Origin: Notospermus geniculatus
Lineage: Eukaryota > Nemertea > Pilidiophora > Heteronemertea > Lineidae
Assembly: GCA_002633025.1 (NCBI GenBank)
Contig: NMRB01000457.1
Location: 77,485-141,484, forward strand
Length of the DNA: 64,000 nucleotides
Direction of reading: 5' to 3'
Part shown: in pieces, positions 9,961 to 20,519 of the stretch
Position numbering within the stretch: position 1 is the first letter of the stretch
Layout of the letters: every line of letters begins with the position of its first letter
Translations under genes and position numbers: made by a program
Notes under the pieces: generated by a model
What the model saw: the letters and a program-made list of their open reading frames with translations, nothing else
Databases searched by the model: none
Told to the model about the DNA's origin: nothing

Positions 9961-10079
9961 AGTGTATGGTGGTGAGCAAGTATCCCACAAGGAAACAGAA
10001 TTTGCAATCTTGTAATTGTGGACTGACGGCCAGTATGCCCATCTTTTGGAGAAGTTCACAAGTCGTTACTTGCGGAGAA

Positions 10080-10785
10080 GGTGTGTTATTGGAGTTCTGT
10101 AATGCCACAATGGAGGAGCTTGCAGATGGGGGAGTTCCAGCTGGGTTGCTGATGTGTCTCAGCACAAGAACAGGAAAGTGTCCCATCAATTTTCTAGTTG
10201 GCGCCAAGAGGGCAACAAGGCTATTCATTCAGTTCCTACGTCCAAGGGTTCAACCTAAAGATGAACAGGTATTCCTGTCATGGAGATCTGGTAAGAGCCT
10301 GACCAGTGGTGATGTTAATCACTCCATCAAAAAAGTGTGGGCTGTAGGAGATGAAGCGTGATATTGGTAAAATTGGCACTATTCTCGTCAGAAAGTCGAG
10401 TGTCGGCATTACCAGGCGAGCCGCCGTTTCTGTGGAAGAAGAACAGTTACTGGCAAGGGGAATGGGACATTCTCATCAAACTGCAACCCGTGTATACGAT
10501 ATGACAGGAGCTAGGCTGAAAGCAGCTCAGTCGACAGCCATCATTCAGAAGAGCCTAAGAAAACGTGCCTCAGCTGCCCAGCGGGAGTCTATGGATGTTG
10601 AAAGCGTTGTAAGTCTCTCTTTGATGGGCAGTATTGATGATGATCGCCAGACTTAGACTTCAGCCATCATAAGTCCCCCAGTGCCAGTAACCACCCCGGC
10701 GCTAGCAACCACGAGTACCCCGGCGCCAACCACCACAAGTCCCCCACGCCAGAAACCTTCAAAAAGAAGTGGTCAAGATCATTAA
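10080..10785 (+). pseudogene. Crypton-like tyrosine recombinase, copy 2
   Basis: A second, direct copy of the catalytic part. It reads NATMEELADG, then RLFIQFLRPRVQPKDEQVFL, FLSWRSGKSLTSGDVNHSIK, a frameshift at about 10350, GTILVRKSSVGITRRAAVSV, and ARGMGHSHQTATRVYDMTG with candidate catalytic Tyr, then the Pro-rich linker. It lacks the stop that breaks copy 1 after RKSS, but has its own frameshifts and begins abruptly at the point corresponding to the middle of copy 1. At 10785 it is cut by the TTAA-flanked MITE; tail sequence resumes after 11290. Confidence 0.7.
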
Positions 10786-11162
10786 AGGGACTAGGAAAAT
10801 TTTTTCAAGCTTCGGTTATTACAAAATGCTAGTCTTTCATGATAAATTTCCACCGTCAATTCACTCTTTCAATTAACTGTTAATTACTGGCACCCAGACA
10901 AATCAGTTATCACCACACCATGGAGCATTCACCACGTCACTGGGAACCTAATCAACATAATAGAGTACAAGCTCGCTCCATACAAAACATACAGCGAGAG
11001 GTTCCCAGTGATGTGGTGAATTCTCCATGGTGTGGTGATGACTGATTTGTCTGCGCGCCAGTAATTAACACTTAATTGAAAAAGTGAATTGACGGTGGGA
11101 ATTTATCATGAAAGACTAGCATTTTGTAATAACCGAAGCTTGAAAAAATTTTCCTAGTCCCT
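10786..11162. mobile_element. 377-bp foldback MITE flanked by TTAA
   Basis: Almost the whole element is one imperfect palindrome: agggactaggaaaatttttt at the left and its inverse at the right, with a loop near 10970. TTAA stands at both ends (10782-10785 and 11163-11166), the target duplication of piggyBac-type transposition. The uninterrupted site is visible in copy 1 of the host gene at about 9900 (gatcattaagtg), so the insertion point within the recombinase C-terminus can be read directly. Confidence 0.9.
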
Positions 11163-11289
11163 TTAATGCTAACAGGACTCTTGAAATATTGGCAAAAAAG
11201 GAAGTGGAGATCTGTTCTTCCAGTCAATATCATTTGCACATTCATTCAAAGCGGAATTCAGCAGGTCTGCAATGGACGGCTGCTTTCAG

Positions 11290-11480
11290 CATCATCGACC
11301 TCCACCGCTTGCTGAATGCGTTTCATCATCGAGAAAGTGTATAGTGGTGAGCAAGTATCCTACAAGGAAATAGAATTTGCAGTCTTGGAATGGTGGTCTG
11401 ATGGCCAGTATGCCCATCTTTTGGAGAAGTTTACAAGTTGGTTACTTGCGGATAAGGTGCGGTATCGGATCGCCTGTCTC
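11290..11480 (+). pseudogene. Crypton-like recombinase, C-terminal tail of copy 2
   Basis: FIIEKVYSGEQVSYKEIEF then WWSDGQYAHLLEKFTSWL, matching the tail seen in copy 1 at 9935-10070 (there with a stop in place of the first Trp region). It ends at a TGA near 11480. About 120 bp between the MITE and this tail do not match copy 1. Confidence 0.6.
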
Positions 11481-11559
11481 TGAAAGGAAAGAGGAATGGC
11501 AAGCAAACCAAGGAAGATGTTTCAGGTGACGCATGAGACGTTGAGCAGGGATGCCACAT

Positions 11560-11740
11560 GGTCTCGGCTACTCCCCACCCCTATGGCAGAAGAAGAAGGA
11601 ACCCCAATTTGACAAATGCTAACAGAGATGTAAAGAGTGTACAAACCAGCAACGGGTGCCAAGACTGCAACAAACCAATGTGCTGGCCAGAATGTTTCAA
11701 TGTCTGTCATACTGAGAACAATTTTCGCCTTGAGGGGAGC
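11560..11740 (+). pseudogene. piggyBac transposase C-terminal cysteine-rich end
   Basis: A frame through 11600-11720 reads NGCQDCNKPMCWPECFNVCH, the C-x2-C...C-x3-CF-x2-CH finger that closes many piggyBac-family transposases, preceded by a basic stretch RRRRNPNL. The catalytic part is not upstream; a catalytic-domain piece of the same superfamily occurs separately at 19600-19830. Confidence 0.6.
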
Positions 11741-12380
11741 AGAATGCTACAGCGCATTCATCTCGAGTCTTGGCAAAGAGTACACAGAATTTTTCTGTCC
11801 CAAGTGTTCCGAATTTTCCGAGTGTCGTCCCGAATATTAATTTTATTTTTTCCCCGCCCTCCTACCCTCAAAAAACATGATAAGAAATCGCCACCAGCCA
11901 AAGTGAAAAATCTTATCGCAAAGGAGAAATTTCCCTTGAAATGTGCAGAAGGCGATGCCAGGTACCTGAAAAGAAGCATGCACAAAACAGCAGCAGTGGT
12001 TGTGATATGTCTTCAAATGATGTATTCGAGCTTCGAGATTTGCGCCATCTGCCGCTGCTCTCGAGGACGGAGGTGGAGCAGTTTAGCCTTTTGAGAGTAT
12101 TCTCCGCCTATTACCGAAAGGCACATACTTTGTAATTGAATTCCACATACCGGTAATATGGCAGACAACATCAGCTGACCATATCACATGAAATGCGCAA
12201 GAATTTGTCTATAGTTTTCCTTCCGTCCCAGTGTCTTTCCCCTATGTCAATCACCACCGCATACAACATCTGCCAAAAGCAGAACATACCACATGTACAA
12301 CTGAATAATAACTTACTGCTATTTGTCAACAGATTTCCTTCTAACCCAATGTCTGCCCTGAATCAAAGGTCTATATCTGC
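11741..12380. other. No recognised gene
   Basis: Only short frames of biased composition. Nothing could be tied to a family. Confidence 0.3.
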
Positions 12381-12700
12381 TTGTTTACGTGCGCAGTAAC
12401 GCGAGCGATTCGCCTAGAAGTCATGCCTGACATGACGACAACTTCATTTTTGAAGGCTTTCCGCAGATTCACGGCGCGCAGGTCAATTTCGGCCAAATTG
12501 GTAAGCGATAATGCATCCACATTTCCATGCGCCGCGGAGGAAATAGAGCGATTGATGAACGCCCCGCAAGTAAAGGCTTACATGGCCAATCACAAGGTCT
12601 CTTGGGTTTTTAACCCCAAAAGAGCAAGTTGGCATGGTGGCTTTTTTGAACGCGCTATAGGACTGACCAAGAGCACACTGAAGAAAGTATTAGGACGAGC
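12381..12700 (+). pseudogene. BEL/Pao integrase core fragment
   Basis: Begins FTCAVTRAIRLEVMPDMTTT and continues FLKAFRRFTARRSISAKLVS then DNASTF, with the D of SDNA fitting the second catalytic Asp. VSWVFNPKRASWHGGFFERAIG follows (catalytic-type Glu in the FER block), then LTKSTLKKVLGRA. This is the expected order of the rve-type integrase core of BEL/Pao elements. It is truncated at both ends and not continuous with the RT fragment at 218-1190. Confidence 0.85.
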
Positions 12701-12702
12701 AC

Positions 12703-12993
12703 GTGCATGCTCCGTGGTTTGGTTCATTTTTGAATGACATTTGTGTGGTGTTTAGGGCAGAGGAAGAACGTTTTTCGAGACTGAAAGGACATGACAAGGG
12801 AGACCTGGCAATCTTGATGCGGAGTGCATGGTCGAATGCACTGTCCGGTGTACGTGAGAATTTAGTGAGTAAGTTGAATAGTTTGGAGTTTGAGTTGGGT
12901 GAGGCCGTGGACATTGATGATAAGGACTTCAGCTGTGTTTTTAGTTCCGTCCATCACCACGTTTATTCGTATCCGTACTCACGGACTGACTGA
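12703..12993 (+). CDS. Hypothetical open frame downstream of the integrase fragment
   Basis: 96 codons. EEERFSRLKGHDKGDLAIL, then SAWSNALSGVRENLVSKLNS and an acidic end (FELGEAVDIDDKDFSCVF) give a helical, plausible protein. No family was recognised. The first 15 residues overlap the integrase sequence in another frame and are probably not part of it. Confidence 0.3.
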   Translation: MHAPWFGSFLNDICVVFRAEEERFSRLKGHDKGDLAILMRSAWSNALSGVRENLVSKLNSLEFELGEAVDIDDKDFSCVFSSVHHHVYSYPYSRTD

Positions 12994-13140
12994 ACCTGGC
13001 CATGATGAAGGGATTGAAGTGCAAGAGCAACAGGATGATGAGCCTACTCCCAGCTGCAGTGGCACTGCCAGCAGCAGCAGCCGCCGTGGACCTGGCATAG
13101 AAACTTCTGATGGAAGCTGATAGTGATGTGAGCAGGGTTT

Positions 13141-13200
13141 CCGCCAGAGGGTAAAATTCCGTACCCTTAAATTTTTCCAGGGTACGGATCCGTACCCTCA
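13141..13200. repeat. 20-bp perfect palindrome and gtaccc repeats
   Basis: A perfect 20-bp palindrome, agggtacggatccgtaccct, lies at 13179-13198, preceded by a related ccgtaccctta at about 13159. Function unknown; it may be a degenerate terminal repeat. Confidence 0.7.
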
Positions 13201-13394
13201 AAAACATTGGGTAACCATTTTTCCATGAAGTGATATAAACCTCCTGATGATGCCTTAAGCAATTTGAAGGAGTCAAATATAATGTTGTACGGTACATGCA
13301 GTCTTTATTTGATAAATTCACATATTTATCAGCAGTATTCATTGTTTTTCACCATTTATGCAAGTATCAATTCGTATCTTGTACCCCCCCTCCT

Positions 13395-13610
13395 CAAGGG
13401 TCGACAAGATTCGACGCCGAATCTTGGCGTTGCTTAAGGGTAATTTTTTCCTTGAGTGGTGAAGCTTGAACGATAATCTTAGAGATTTCAGTGAACTGGC
13501 GTCGAAGTCTTAAGAGGGACTTGCAAACTCCCAAACGATAACTTGTCGAAGGATTTGCGCGGACTTGGCGAAGAAACGTCGAAGCAAACTCACGCCGGGA
13601 AATTGATCAT
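13395..13610. repeat. GTCGA-motif dispersed repeat, copy 1
   Basis: Contains gggtcgacaagattcgacg then cttggcg, followed by several ggcgtcgaagtc / tgtcgaagg / acgtcgaag occurrences. The opening block resembles the opening of the copy at 22373 (ggggtcgacgccaattcg, then cgcctctttggcg). Confidence 0.5.
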
Positions 13611-14164
13611 AGTACCGTCTGGCTTGGTTGTCTCTGGGCATGCCGTGGTTAGAACCTATTCTTCTTGTCTGAAAGCACGACAGTAGGCGTATGCGGAAGG
13701 TTTTGTAGGGGTAGGCCTATCTCACGACAGCCGACGTAGGCATGTCATATATGCATGCTCAACAGCAACTGAATCTATCTATTTGAATGAGCTAAGTTGC
13801 CAATTAGGCAGAAAGACTCACCTATGAATTCCCATGTGCTGGGGTTTGGGTGGACTGCAGGCCTAGGATTTCTGTCCCTTTTCCAAGTTGTGTAACCCGG
13901 CAGGTCAGGGGTTAATGGGTTAAGTAGACTCAAGATGAAGAGGGGTCGAAGCTTATGGGACTCGTTGACCTTCATNGTTAGCCAGCGTGTCAACACAACC
14001 ACGCGCCATTGATCGTTGACAATGTGCCAGCAGGACGAGTGTCACGTGGTTTCTATGACCTGGAAATGGCGGCCTGTTTGTGTTTGCAAGCTGTGAGGAA
14101 CAGCTGACGAAGCCGAACGAGTGTTATTTGTTGATGTGTTTTAGGGATTTGGGGATTTTGACAG

Positions 14165-14280
14165 TCAATAGTCAGGGGGTCGACCTATACGCAGGGTATA
14201 CAAAAAATACAATGATTTGAGGCCCCAAATAGGGGGGTCGACTTATACGCGACGTCGACCAATAGGCGAGTATATACGGT
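14165..14280. repeat. gggtcgac-tatacgc repeat
   Basis: Two copies of gggggtcgac(c/t)tatacgc about 60 bp apart, followed by gagtatatacggta. It looks like the end of a dispersed DNA element. No gene is attached. Confidence 0.5.
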
Positions 14281-14293
14281 AAAACAGGCAGAT

Positions 14294-14777
14294 TTGCAAG
14301 CATTGGGGGAGGATATGCTTGGGACTTTTGAACCAAAATCCACAGGGTCTAAAGGTCCAGGAGGTCCGGATGACAGTGCAGCAGATGAAAGTCACCAGAG
14401 AACAGGAGGAAGACAGTCTCCACATTACTTTCTACCAAGTGGCCATTGGGATCAGCCACCCGCACTTTATACTGTTGATCCAGTGTTCGTGAATCCAAAT
14501 TCACATGACTCTCTGAGATTAATTTTCGACAGATCGGGATTCTACAGTATCCGACGTATTTGTGGTGGTTGATGATTCCGCAGGGGAGGATGCAGACTTC
14601 GCTGATTTACAGTCTGATGGAAGTGGGCTGACAAACGGAAACACAGCAGTAATCTCATACCGGTTCGAACTCAAATATAACCAAATAAAACATCACTTTC
14701 TTAAGATTTGCAAGTGTTATAATATTTTTGCACACTACTGTATGATGATGCCAAAAGATTTCTCGAGACTGAACTAG
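14294..14777 (+). other. Weak open frames, unrecognised
   Basis: A 92-codon frame (14294-14572) and a 71-codon frame (14562-14777) of ordinary composition. Neither shows a known motif. They are listed only to cover the interval. Confidence 0.15.
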
Positions 14778-15034
14778 GATGCGAGATGGGAGACGGATGA
14801 TCTAAAATGCAAACTAGATAACATCAGATAAACATTCTTGAAAAGGAAGAAGAAAGGAGGGAGCATTTTGAACTCCTTGGATCCTGCGAGACTCTAGAGG
14901 CAGCACAGAGAATTCAGTAACCGGCTGAACTACTAGGAGATACAGCAATCCTATCCAAGGTTGCTGGGTGGATCTGGTGGCTAAAGAGGCAAAGTACCAC
15001 CATTCGTGCAAGCGCAAATTCTTGGCACTGCTGC

Positions 15035-15190
15035 AATGGTTGCATCGCTCAATGAACAACAAGCTGAACTTCATCGCTTCATTGTCCACTGGTGTACTTC
15101 ATTCAATCTGCAACAAGATGGGAAAAGACCAGATCCATTTCATATCTTCCTCACAGGAAGTGCCGGTGTCAGAAGAAGTCGCTTAGTTTG
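15035..15190 (+). pseudogene. PIF1/Helitron-type helicase scrap (Walker A region)
   Basis: Reads SLNEQQAELHRFIVHWC, then PDPFHIFLTGSAGVRRSRL. This matches the start of PIF1-like helicases of Helitrons (LNxxQ...wc...PDPFhiFltGgAGtGKS), but the P-loop is damaged: GSAGVRRS instead of GGAGTGKS. The Lys of the Walker A motif is lost, so it could not bind ATP normally. No rolling-circle Rep motif lies nearby. Confidence 0.6.
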
Positions 15191-15341
15191 CACAATGTCA
15201 TAATTAACATGAGCAAGGATTTTCAGGGCTCATCATGTTAACGAAACAATAACCATAACTGTAACTATACTTTTTAACGGAGACATCTGACCTCACCGAA
15301 TGTCAAAGGAATCGCTTGTGGTACTTATCGTACCAATTATA

Positions 15342-15690
15342 GTAGAAAACATACACCCATATACCAGACAAAGGCCTGTTGAACAAGGGAAAGATGTACA
15401 TGTATTTGGTTGTCCAAACCACAGCAGTGGAAATTGTGTTTCAACTATGAGCGGCAATTTAAAAAATATATTTTGCCATAGAAAACATACACCCATACCA
15501 GGCAAAAGCCTTCAATGCTGTTGAACAAGGGAAAGACGTATTTGGTTGTCCAAGCCACAGCACTGGAAATTGTGTTTCCAACTATGAGCGGCAATGTCAA
15601 AAAAATATTTTGCCATAGAAAACATACACCCATACCAGGCAAAAGCCTTCAATGCTGTTGAACAAGGGAAAGACGTATTTGGTTGTCCAC
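15342..15690. repeat. 138-bp tandem repeat, about 2.6 copies
   Basis: Units begin with gaaaacatacacccata at about 15346, 15481 and 15619. They contain ttgaacaagggaaagacgta and end in caaaaaaatattttgccata. Unit 1 is the most diverged. It has no coding meaning that I can see. Confidence 0.85.
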
Positions 15691-15734
15691 ACTTTGAAGA
15701 AACCTGACAGTACGATCCAGAGACAAAACTGGAG

Positions 15735-15810
15735 GAGTCTTCACTGAATACATCAATACATTAAACGGGAGGAGTCTTCACTGAATACATCAATACATTT
15801 TTAAAGTTAA
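15735..15810. repeat. Short direct repeat
   Basis: ggaggagtcttcactgaat + acatcaatacatt occurs twice, about 44 bp apart. Confidence 0.85.
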
Positions 15811-16028
15811 AACAGGAATCGAGTTCTTGGCCTCATTGGTGCCAGACCGATGATGACAAGAAGTGCTATGTTGAGAGTTACTTCTCAAAGGAAGGCATAG
15901 CATTAGATCCATCTAAGATTAAGAAAAGGTTAGTGTTAAAACCCGGAATGAAACGAAACGAAATGAAATCATCGAAATGGGACTCGCAAGGAATTTGAGA
16001 ATTAACGTAGGCCTAATTAAGTGTCATT

Positions 16029-16420
16029 AAGGAAACCCTTCTGCCCAAGTTACCTCCGCGCTCAGTCATTGTGATGGACAATGCCAGCTATCACTCTGTT
16101 CTGGTTGAAAAACTCCCAACGTCAGGCTCTCTGAAGAAAACCATGGAGGACTGGCTTGCAAAACATGACATATGGGAACAAAAAATGACAAAGGTTGAAC
16201 TTTATGAAATCATCAAACTGCACAAGGACCAATACAGAAAGTACGTATATCGGACACTTTAGCTGAGGAAGCAGGGTTTACAGTACTCCGTTTGCCCCCC
16301 TATCATTGTGACTTGAACCCGATAGAGATGGTCTGGTCACAAGTGAAACGATATGTTGGGGCAAACAACAAAACATTCAAGATCGAAGATGTGACCAATG
16401 AAGTTCGGTATCCTTAGCCA
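16029..16420 (+). pseudogene. IS630/Tc1-type DDE transposase fragment
   Basis: LPPRSVIVMDNASYHS carries the second catalytic Asp. WLAKHDIWEQKMTKVELYEI follows, then a stop at 16259-16261, and then TVLRLPPYHCDLNPIEMVW with the NPIE that holds the third acidic residue. VKRYVGANNKTFKIEDVTNE ends the fragment. The layout is that of DDE_3-type transposases. The first catalytic Asp and DNA-binding head are missing, and the in-frame stop confirms decay. Confidence 0.8.
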
Positions 16421-16799
16421 GTGCCACAGTAAGAAGATGTCTACTCCAACCAAATAGACACTGTCAAACAAGAAAACGTCCACACTAAAGAAGTGAGCCA
16501 GTTGCTTGGGAGAACCGTTTTCAGTCGCTTAAAGGTGCTCTAGTTCGAATTGTAAACATTACGGTGTGCCACCTATTGTCAACTTCTGGTACTGACAAAT
16601 CAGATAAAATCGAATTAAATCTCGCCTTTTCACAACTTTTTGTTTGTTTTTGAGGGTAAAATCATAAATATATTTCAGTTACAAGAATATTTATTGAGAT
16701 AGATATAAAAATAGACAACATTAATGTTTTGGTATACATGCTGCTGCCACCTGTCCGGAGGAAAAATACTATTTTAATCAACCATGTAAATAAACAAAC

Positions 16800-17333
16800 T
16801 GTAATGTTTACAATTCAAACTAGAGCACCTTTAATATTGCCATCCTATCCAATAGTTCTAGCCTTGTACTTGTGGGCTCCTAGTTGGCCAACAGCCATTA
16901 TTTTTCATACGGACAACGAAGCCCTTGTTCATGTTATTAACAAACAGTCCACCAAGGAGCCCTTACTTCTTTCAATTCTTAGGTTGGTACTCATTTGCTT
17001 GAGGTACAACATTGTTTTCCAAGCTACCCACAGCCCAGGTGTACTCAACGTATTATGTGATGCTCTTTCTCGTCTGCAGATGTCACGTTTTCTGAATGCC
17101 TCCAAAGGTTACGGGATCGATCCCAGTTCGACGGAAATCGAGCCCTCATTGCATCACGCTAACTTCTTCCGGTTGTGAAAGACCTGATTGATTCTAATCT
17201 CTCCTCTGGATCTCACAAGGCTTACGTATCTCAGGGCTTTTTCATCAGTATGAAACTTTTATCACCATTACTCTCAACCAGTCGATGGTGTATATTTCAC
17301 CGCCCTTGCTGTTGCTATTCATTGCTCATCTTA
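16800..17333 (+). pseudogene. DIRS retrotransposon RNase H to recombinase junction
   Basis: PIVLALYLWA, then IFHTDNEALVHVINKQSTKE and LVLICLRYNIVFQATHSPGV, then DALSRLQMSRF: the RNase H domain and its C-terminal end as found in DIRS elements. After a stop/frameshift at 17178, KDLIDSNLSSGSHKAYVSQGF matches the start of the DIRS tyrosine recombinase. The recombinase is cut at 17333 by the MITE at 17334-17570. The upstream reverse transcriptase is absent. Confidence 0.8.
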
Positions 17334-17570
17334 AGGCCCGCTTACACATGCAACTTTTCATATGCAACTTCATGCAACTTGTTGCATAAACCTGATGAGA
17401 CCAAAAAGTTTCATAAAAGTTGCATGTGTAAACGGATATGCAATTTGTTGCAACTCGATCACGCTGGATGTTGCATCGATTTTTCTATGTGTAAACCGTC
17501 CCAGGTAGTTTGCAACAAGTTGCAAGTTGCAGCAACTTGCAACTTGGTGCAACCTAGTGTAAACGGGCCT
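17334..17570. mobile_element. 237-bp MITE with TTA target duplication
   Basis: Terminal inverted repeats aggcccgcttacaca / tgtaaacgggcct, TTA at 17331-17333 and 17571-17573. The interior is rich in ttgcaacttg palindromes. A 3-bp TWA duplication points to PIF/Harbinger-type mobilisation. It sits inside the DIRS fragment. Confidence 0.85.
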
Positions 17571-17609
17571 TTAGGAGCCTAGGGTGTAAGCCTCCCACAA
17601 TATCCTCAT

Positions 17610-17852
17610 GTGTCAGACACTGACCATGACATGAGAGTTAGTTCAGCTTCAAGTAATCCTCCCCAGCAGGCATGCCGAGGATTCAAAGAATCAGAAGCAG
17701 CTACATCCACCACTCTCTCCAGCCATTCCCGTAAGCCAGAGGCTTTCAGCCTCACGCCAAAGAAGATGCCGTCCCAACCAGTTGTTCAAGACGGCAGCCA
17801 GTCCCCTAAGCCGGGGACATCCACCCAAGATTTCAGCCTGTTCGATTTCTGA
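17610..17852 (+). CDS. Hypothetical Ser/Pro-rich open frame
   Basis: 80 codons, low complexity (SSASSNPPQQ, KPGTSTQDFSLFDF). It resembles the disordered N-terminal part of a transposon gag-like protein but has no diagnostic motif. Confidence 0.2.
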   Translation: MSDTDHDMRVSSASSNPPQQACRGFKESEAATSTTLSSHSRKPEAFSLTPKKMPSQPVVQDGSQSPKPGTSTQDFSLFDF

Positions 17853-18119
17853 TATTCACGATATCACAATGAGCCAAATTTATATGAGGACAAGGACAAC
17901 AGGGAAAGACGATGCCAATGACACCAAGGCAAAGATACTAAAGACAAAGTCATCACTGAGGATGAAGTGACGGAGTGATCGAGACCTGACAAATTCTGAC
18001 GTCACAAGCGCATGCGTAACACTGAAATGCAAATGGCGATGATCATGTTATTGTTGATAAATATTGGCAGCTGGAGCCATTCTATTTTTAGTTCACGCAT
18101 GCGCACATCATTTTGGGCG

Positions 18120-18550
18120 GTTCAGGAATTTTATGTTAATATGGTGACCGTCTGGCTTCCCCAAGATCTCAATCGCACATGGAGAAAATTTGATGGCACA
18201 GTCAGGTCATTTTTAAATGGATTATGTGTGGTGCCTGAGACGGAGAACGAAAAGTTTGTGCGGGCAAAGTGTTTAGAACAAATCTCTTATGAATCTGTGA
18301 ACTGCAATATAGTTATCCCACTGTCATTTACTCAGGACCTCCTGCTTTACACTGTGACCACAAGCAAAAAGGCAGTGGATATTTTTGGCACAACTGGGCC
18401 TTATCGTTGTCATAAGACACTATGAGAATGGCTCATTCTCAAAGCAATGAACCAGCAAAATACCCAGACGGAGGTATTGTTGTTGTTTTTGATAACGATC
18501 AAATAATTGGGCACTGCTGGTCCATTAAATTGGACAATAACTTCCATTTT
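18120..18550 (+). pseudogene. Unrecognised transposon-type fragment
   Basis: A frame to 18425 reads WLPQDLNRTWRKFDGTVRSF, then ENEKFVRAKCLEQISYESV. After a shift comes GGIVVVFDNDQIIGHCWSIK. The VFDNDQ-IG block resembles a conserved block seen in transposon-derived proteins of invertebrates, which I cannot name with confidence. The broken frame fits a pseudogene. Confidence 0.35.
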
Positions 18551-19230
18551 CAAGCTTGATCCATCAAATTGAGGCAGGGCTGGCCAAGGACTATAGCGAC
18601 AAAGAGGCCACCACAGCAGTCATTAACGCCATCTCAGCAGGCAGTACATTTCACAGCTACTTGGAGGGCAAGGAGTGTTTGCACTTGCCTTCACTACAGA
18701 AGATTCTCAGGTTTCATTACTCTGAGAAGGGTGCAACTGAGCTCTAAAAGGACTTGGTGAACCTAACTCAGACAGACTCCCAAGGAAAATGCACAGGAAT
18801 TTCTGATGCGGGCTTTAGACTTTCGTCAAAAGGTGAACTTTGCCAAAGAAATCGGACTCTGGTCTCAGCTATGACCCGGGTTTATTGCATAGCATGTTTC
18901 TCCACACCCTACATACTAGGCTCATTACGCACGAACTGCATCAAGCCTCCTGTGGACGAGGTTGTCACGACTCCCACGTGCATCGATGGTGATACCACAT
19001 GCATTGAAACAGAGAGAGCCAGAATTGAAGCGTCCCTTCTCGAAGAAAGACAGGCCCCAGCCAAGAGAGAGTTCGAGCTTTCCCAACAAAAAGAATACTT
19101 GGAATTGAAGTCCAAGATTGCCAAAGCCAAGGCTGTGAGAGGGTCTGCACTTCACTTGAGGGCAGGGACTCTGTCGCTTCAAGTAGGCGGTCTCAGCAGG
19201 TGAAAGAAATCTCAGACTCAGTCATGTCAG
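18550..19230 (+). pseudogene. Retrotransposon gag fragments
   Basis: Frame 1 (18556-18747) reads HQIEAGLAKDYSDKEATTAV, then SYLEGKECLHLPSLQKILRF, a capsid-like helical pattern. It continues out of frame as LMRALDFRQKVNFAKEIG near 18810-18860. A separate coiled-coil segment at about 19010-19140 (ERARIEASLLEERQAP, FELSQQKEYLELKSKIAKAK) resembles the N-terminal coiled coil of BEL/Pao gag. The two segments are in the wrong order for one gag, so at least two elements may be represented. Confidence 0.55.
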
Positions 19231-19599
19231 TCGCTTCTAATTTGTGAATGAAGAAATGCTGAGAGGGTATCTTGTACAAGTATATTTACTTTTTCCATCT
19301 TGCATCCTCAAATTTTCTTTTACAGAAGCAGTGCGATGCAACGAAATATCAAAGAATGTCTCCGAAAAAGATATAGGATTGGTTGCTGGGAAGTGGTTTG
19401 CCCAAGCAGCAGATAGCGATGGGGAAAGGAAACTGAGGAAGCAAGGAAAAACAGCGCACAAATGCCAGATGCTGCCACTGCAGAAAATGTCAATGACGAA
19501 GAAACTAGTGGTTCGGGAGGTATCGGACAACATTTAAGTTGAAGTCTGTTCGTCTTGCATGTGAAAAGGTTCTCTGACTTCAATCACTTCAATCATTGT

Positions 19600-19890
19600 C
19601 TGTGATGGCATCTCCGTTTGGTCAAGAGGTCAACTGCAATTCAGGAATATAACCTCCACATGGGTGGGGTAGACAAGTCGAACCAGTTGATCGCACCGTA
19701 CAATGTTCTGGGGAAATCAGTCCGTTGGTGGAAAACACTGTTTTTTCACATGATTGACATCGCCATTGTCAACTCCTTTCTTCTTTTTCAGGCCTATAGG
19801 ACTGAACGTGCTTTTTCAGGCCTATAGGACTGAACGTGCTTTTTCAGGCCTATAGGACTGAACGTGCTGACATAGAGGAGTTGAACAGGC
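19600..19890 (+). pseudogene. piggyBac-family transposase fragment with 28-bp triplication
   Basis: STAIQEYNLHMGGVDKSNQL, then APYNVLGKSVRWWKTLFFHM and IDIAIVNSFLLFQAY: the conserved MGGVD...WWK...N block of the piggyBac DDE domain. It is followed by three exact copies of a 28-bp unit (ggcctataggactgaacg + tgctttttca) at 19791, 19819 and 19847. These shift the frame at each junction and destroy the reading frame. Confidence 0.8.
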
Positions 19891-20024
19891 CAGAATCCTA
19901 TCAGATTTCGTCGACAAAGTCATATTTGTCAACGTTTTGCACCAAGTTCTGAGTATATTCTCGCAAGGGACATTCGTTTGCGTATTCTGTAGATAAGTAC
20001 TCCTATTTTTTCAAGTTTTAACGT

Positions 20025-20460
20025 AGCTATCCCCGTCAAAACTCTGGTTCTCGGACATAGCTTCGTCCGGCGGCTCAAGGAATTCTGCGAGCACAACAGT
20101 ATCGCCAATTTAAATGTCAACCCAGAGGCCTTGGCTGTCCAAATGGCCGGTATTGGTGGCCTCCCGGTGAGCCAAATGCCCAGGGTTTTCGACCCCTTGC
20201 TCAGGAGGTCGTCCCCCAATGTGGTCATACTGCAAATTGGCTCCAACGACCTGGCCGAGGCCAAGTGCCCGCTGTCTGTAGCCAAAGCAGTAGTCGACTA
20301 TGCATCATATCTGCACTGCACTGGGGCGTCCGCCACGTTTTCGTTTGTCAGATTCTGCCCCGCTTCTCCTCACACCCGTCAAACAAAACTGGGAAGGGGA
20401 CATGAGAGACTGACCCATTACCCCATCCTGAACGCCTTGTTCTGAACGCTGAAGTTCTCT
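20025..20460 (+). pseudogene. SGNH-hydrolase (GDSL-like) domain, transposon type
   Basis: TLVLGHSFVRRLKEF holds the block I Ser (G-H-S). GIGGLPVSQM holds the block II Gly, and VVILQIGSNDLAEAK is block III, G-x-N-D. A frameshift near 20320 moves VFVCQILPRFSSHP into another frame. This esterase-like domain is known as an accessory module in several retroelements. No flanking reverse transcriptase is continuous with it. Confidence 0.65.
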
Positions 20461-20519
20461 ATGGTAAGTCTTCAGGATCCAGGGTTGTCATTTAATGATT
20501 GAAAGGTATACCGACCAGC

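Noticed and set aside
9902-10228. Minus-strand frames through the recombinase copies
   Set aside because: They are antisense shadows of the plus-strand recombinase sequence.
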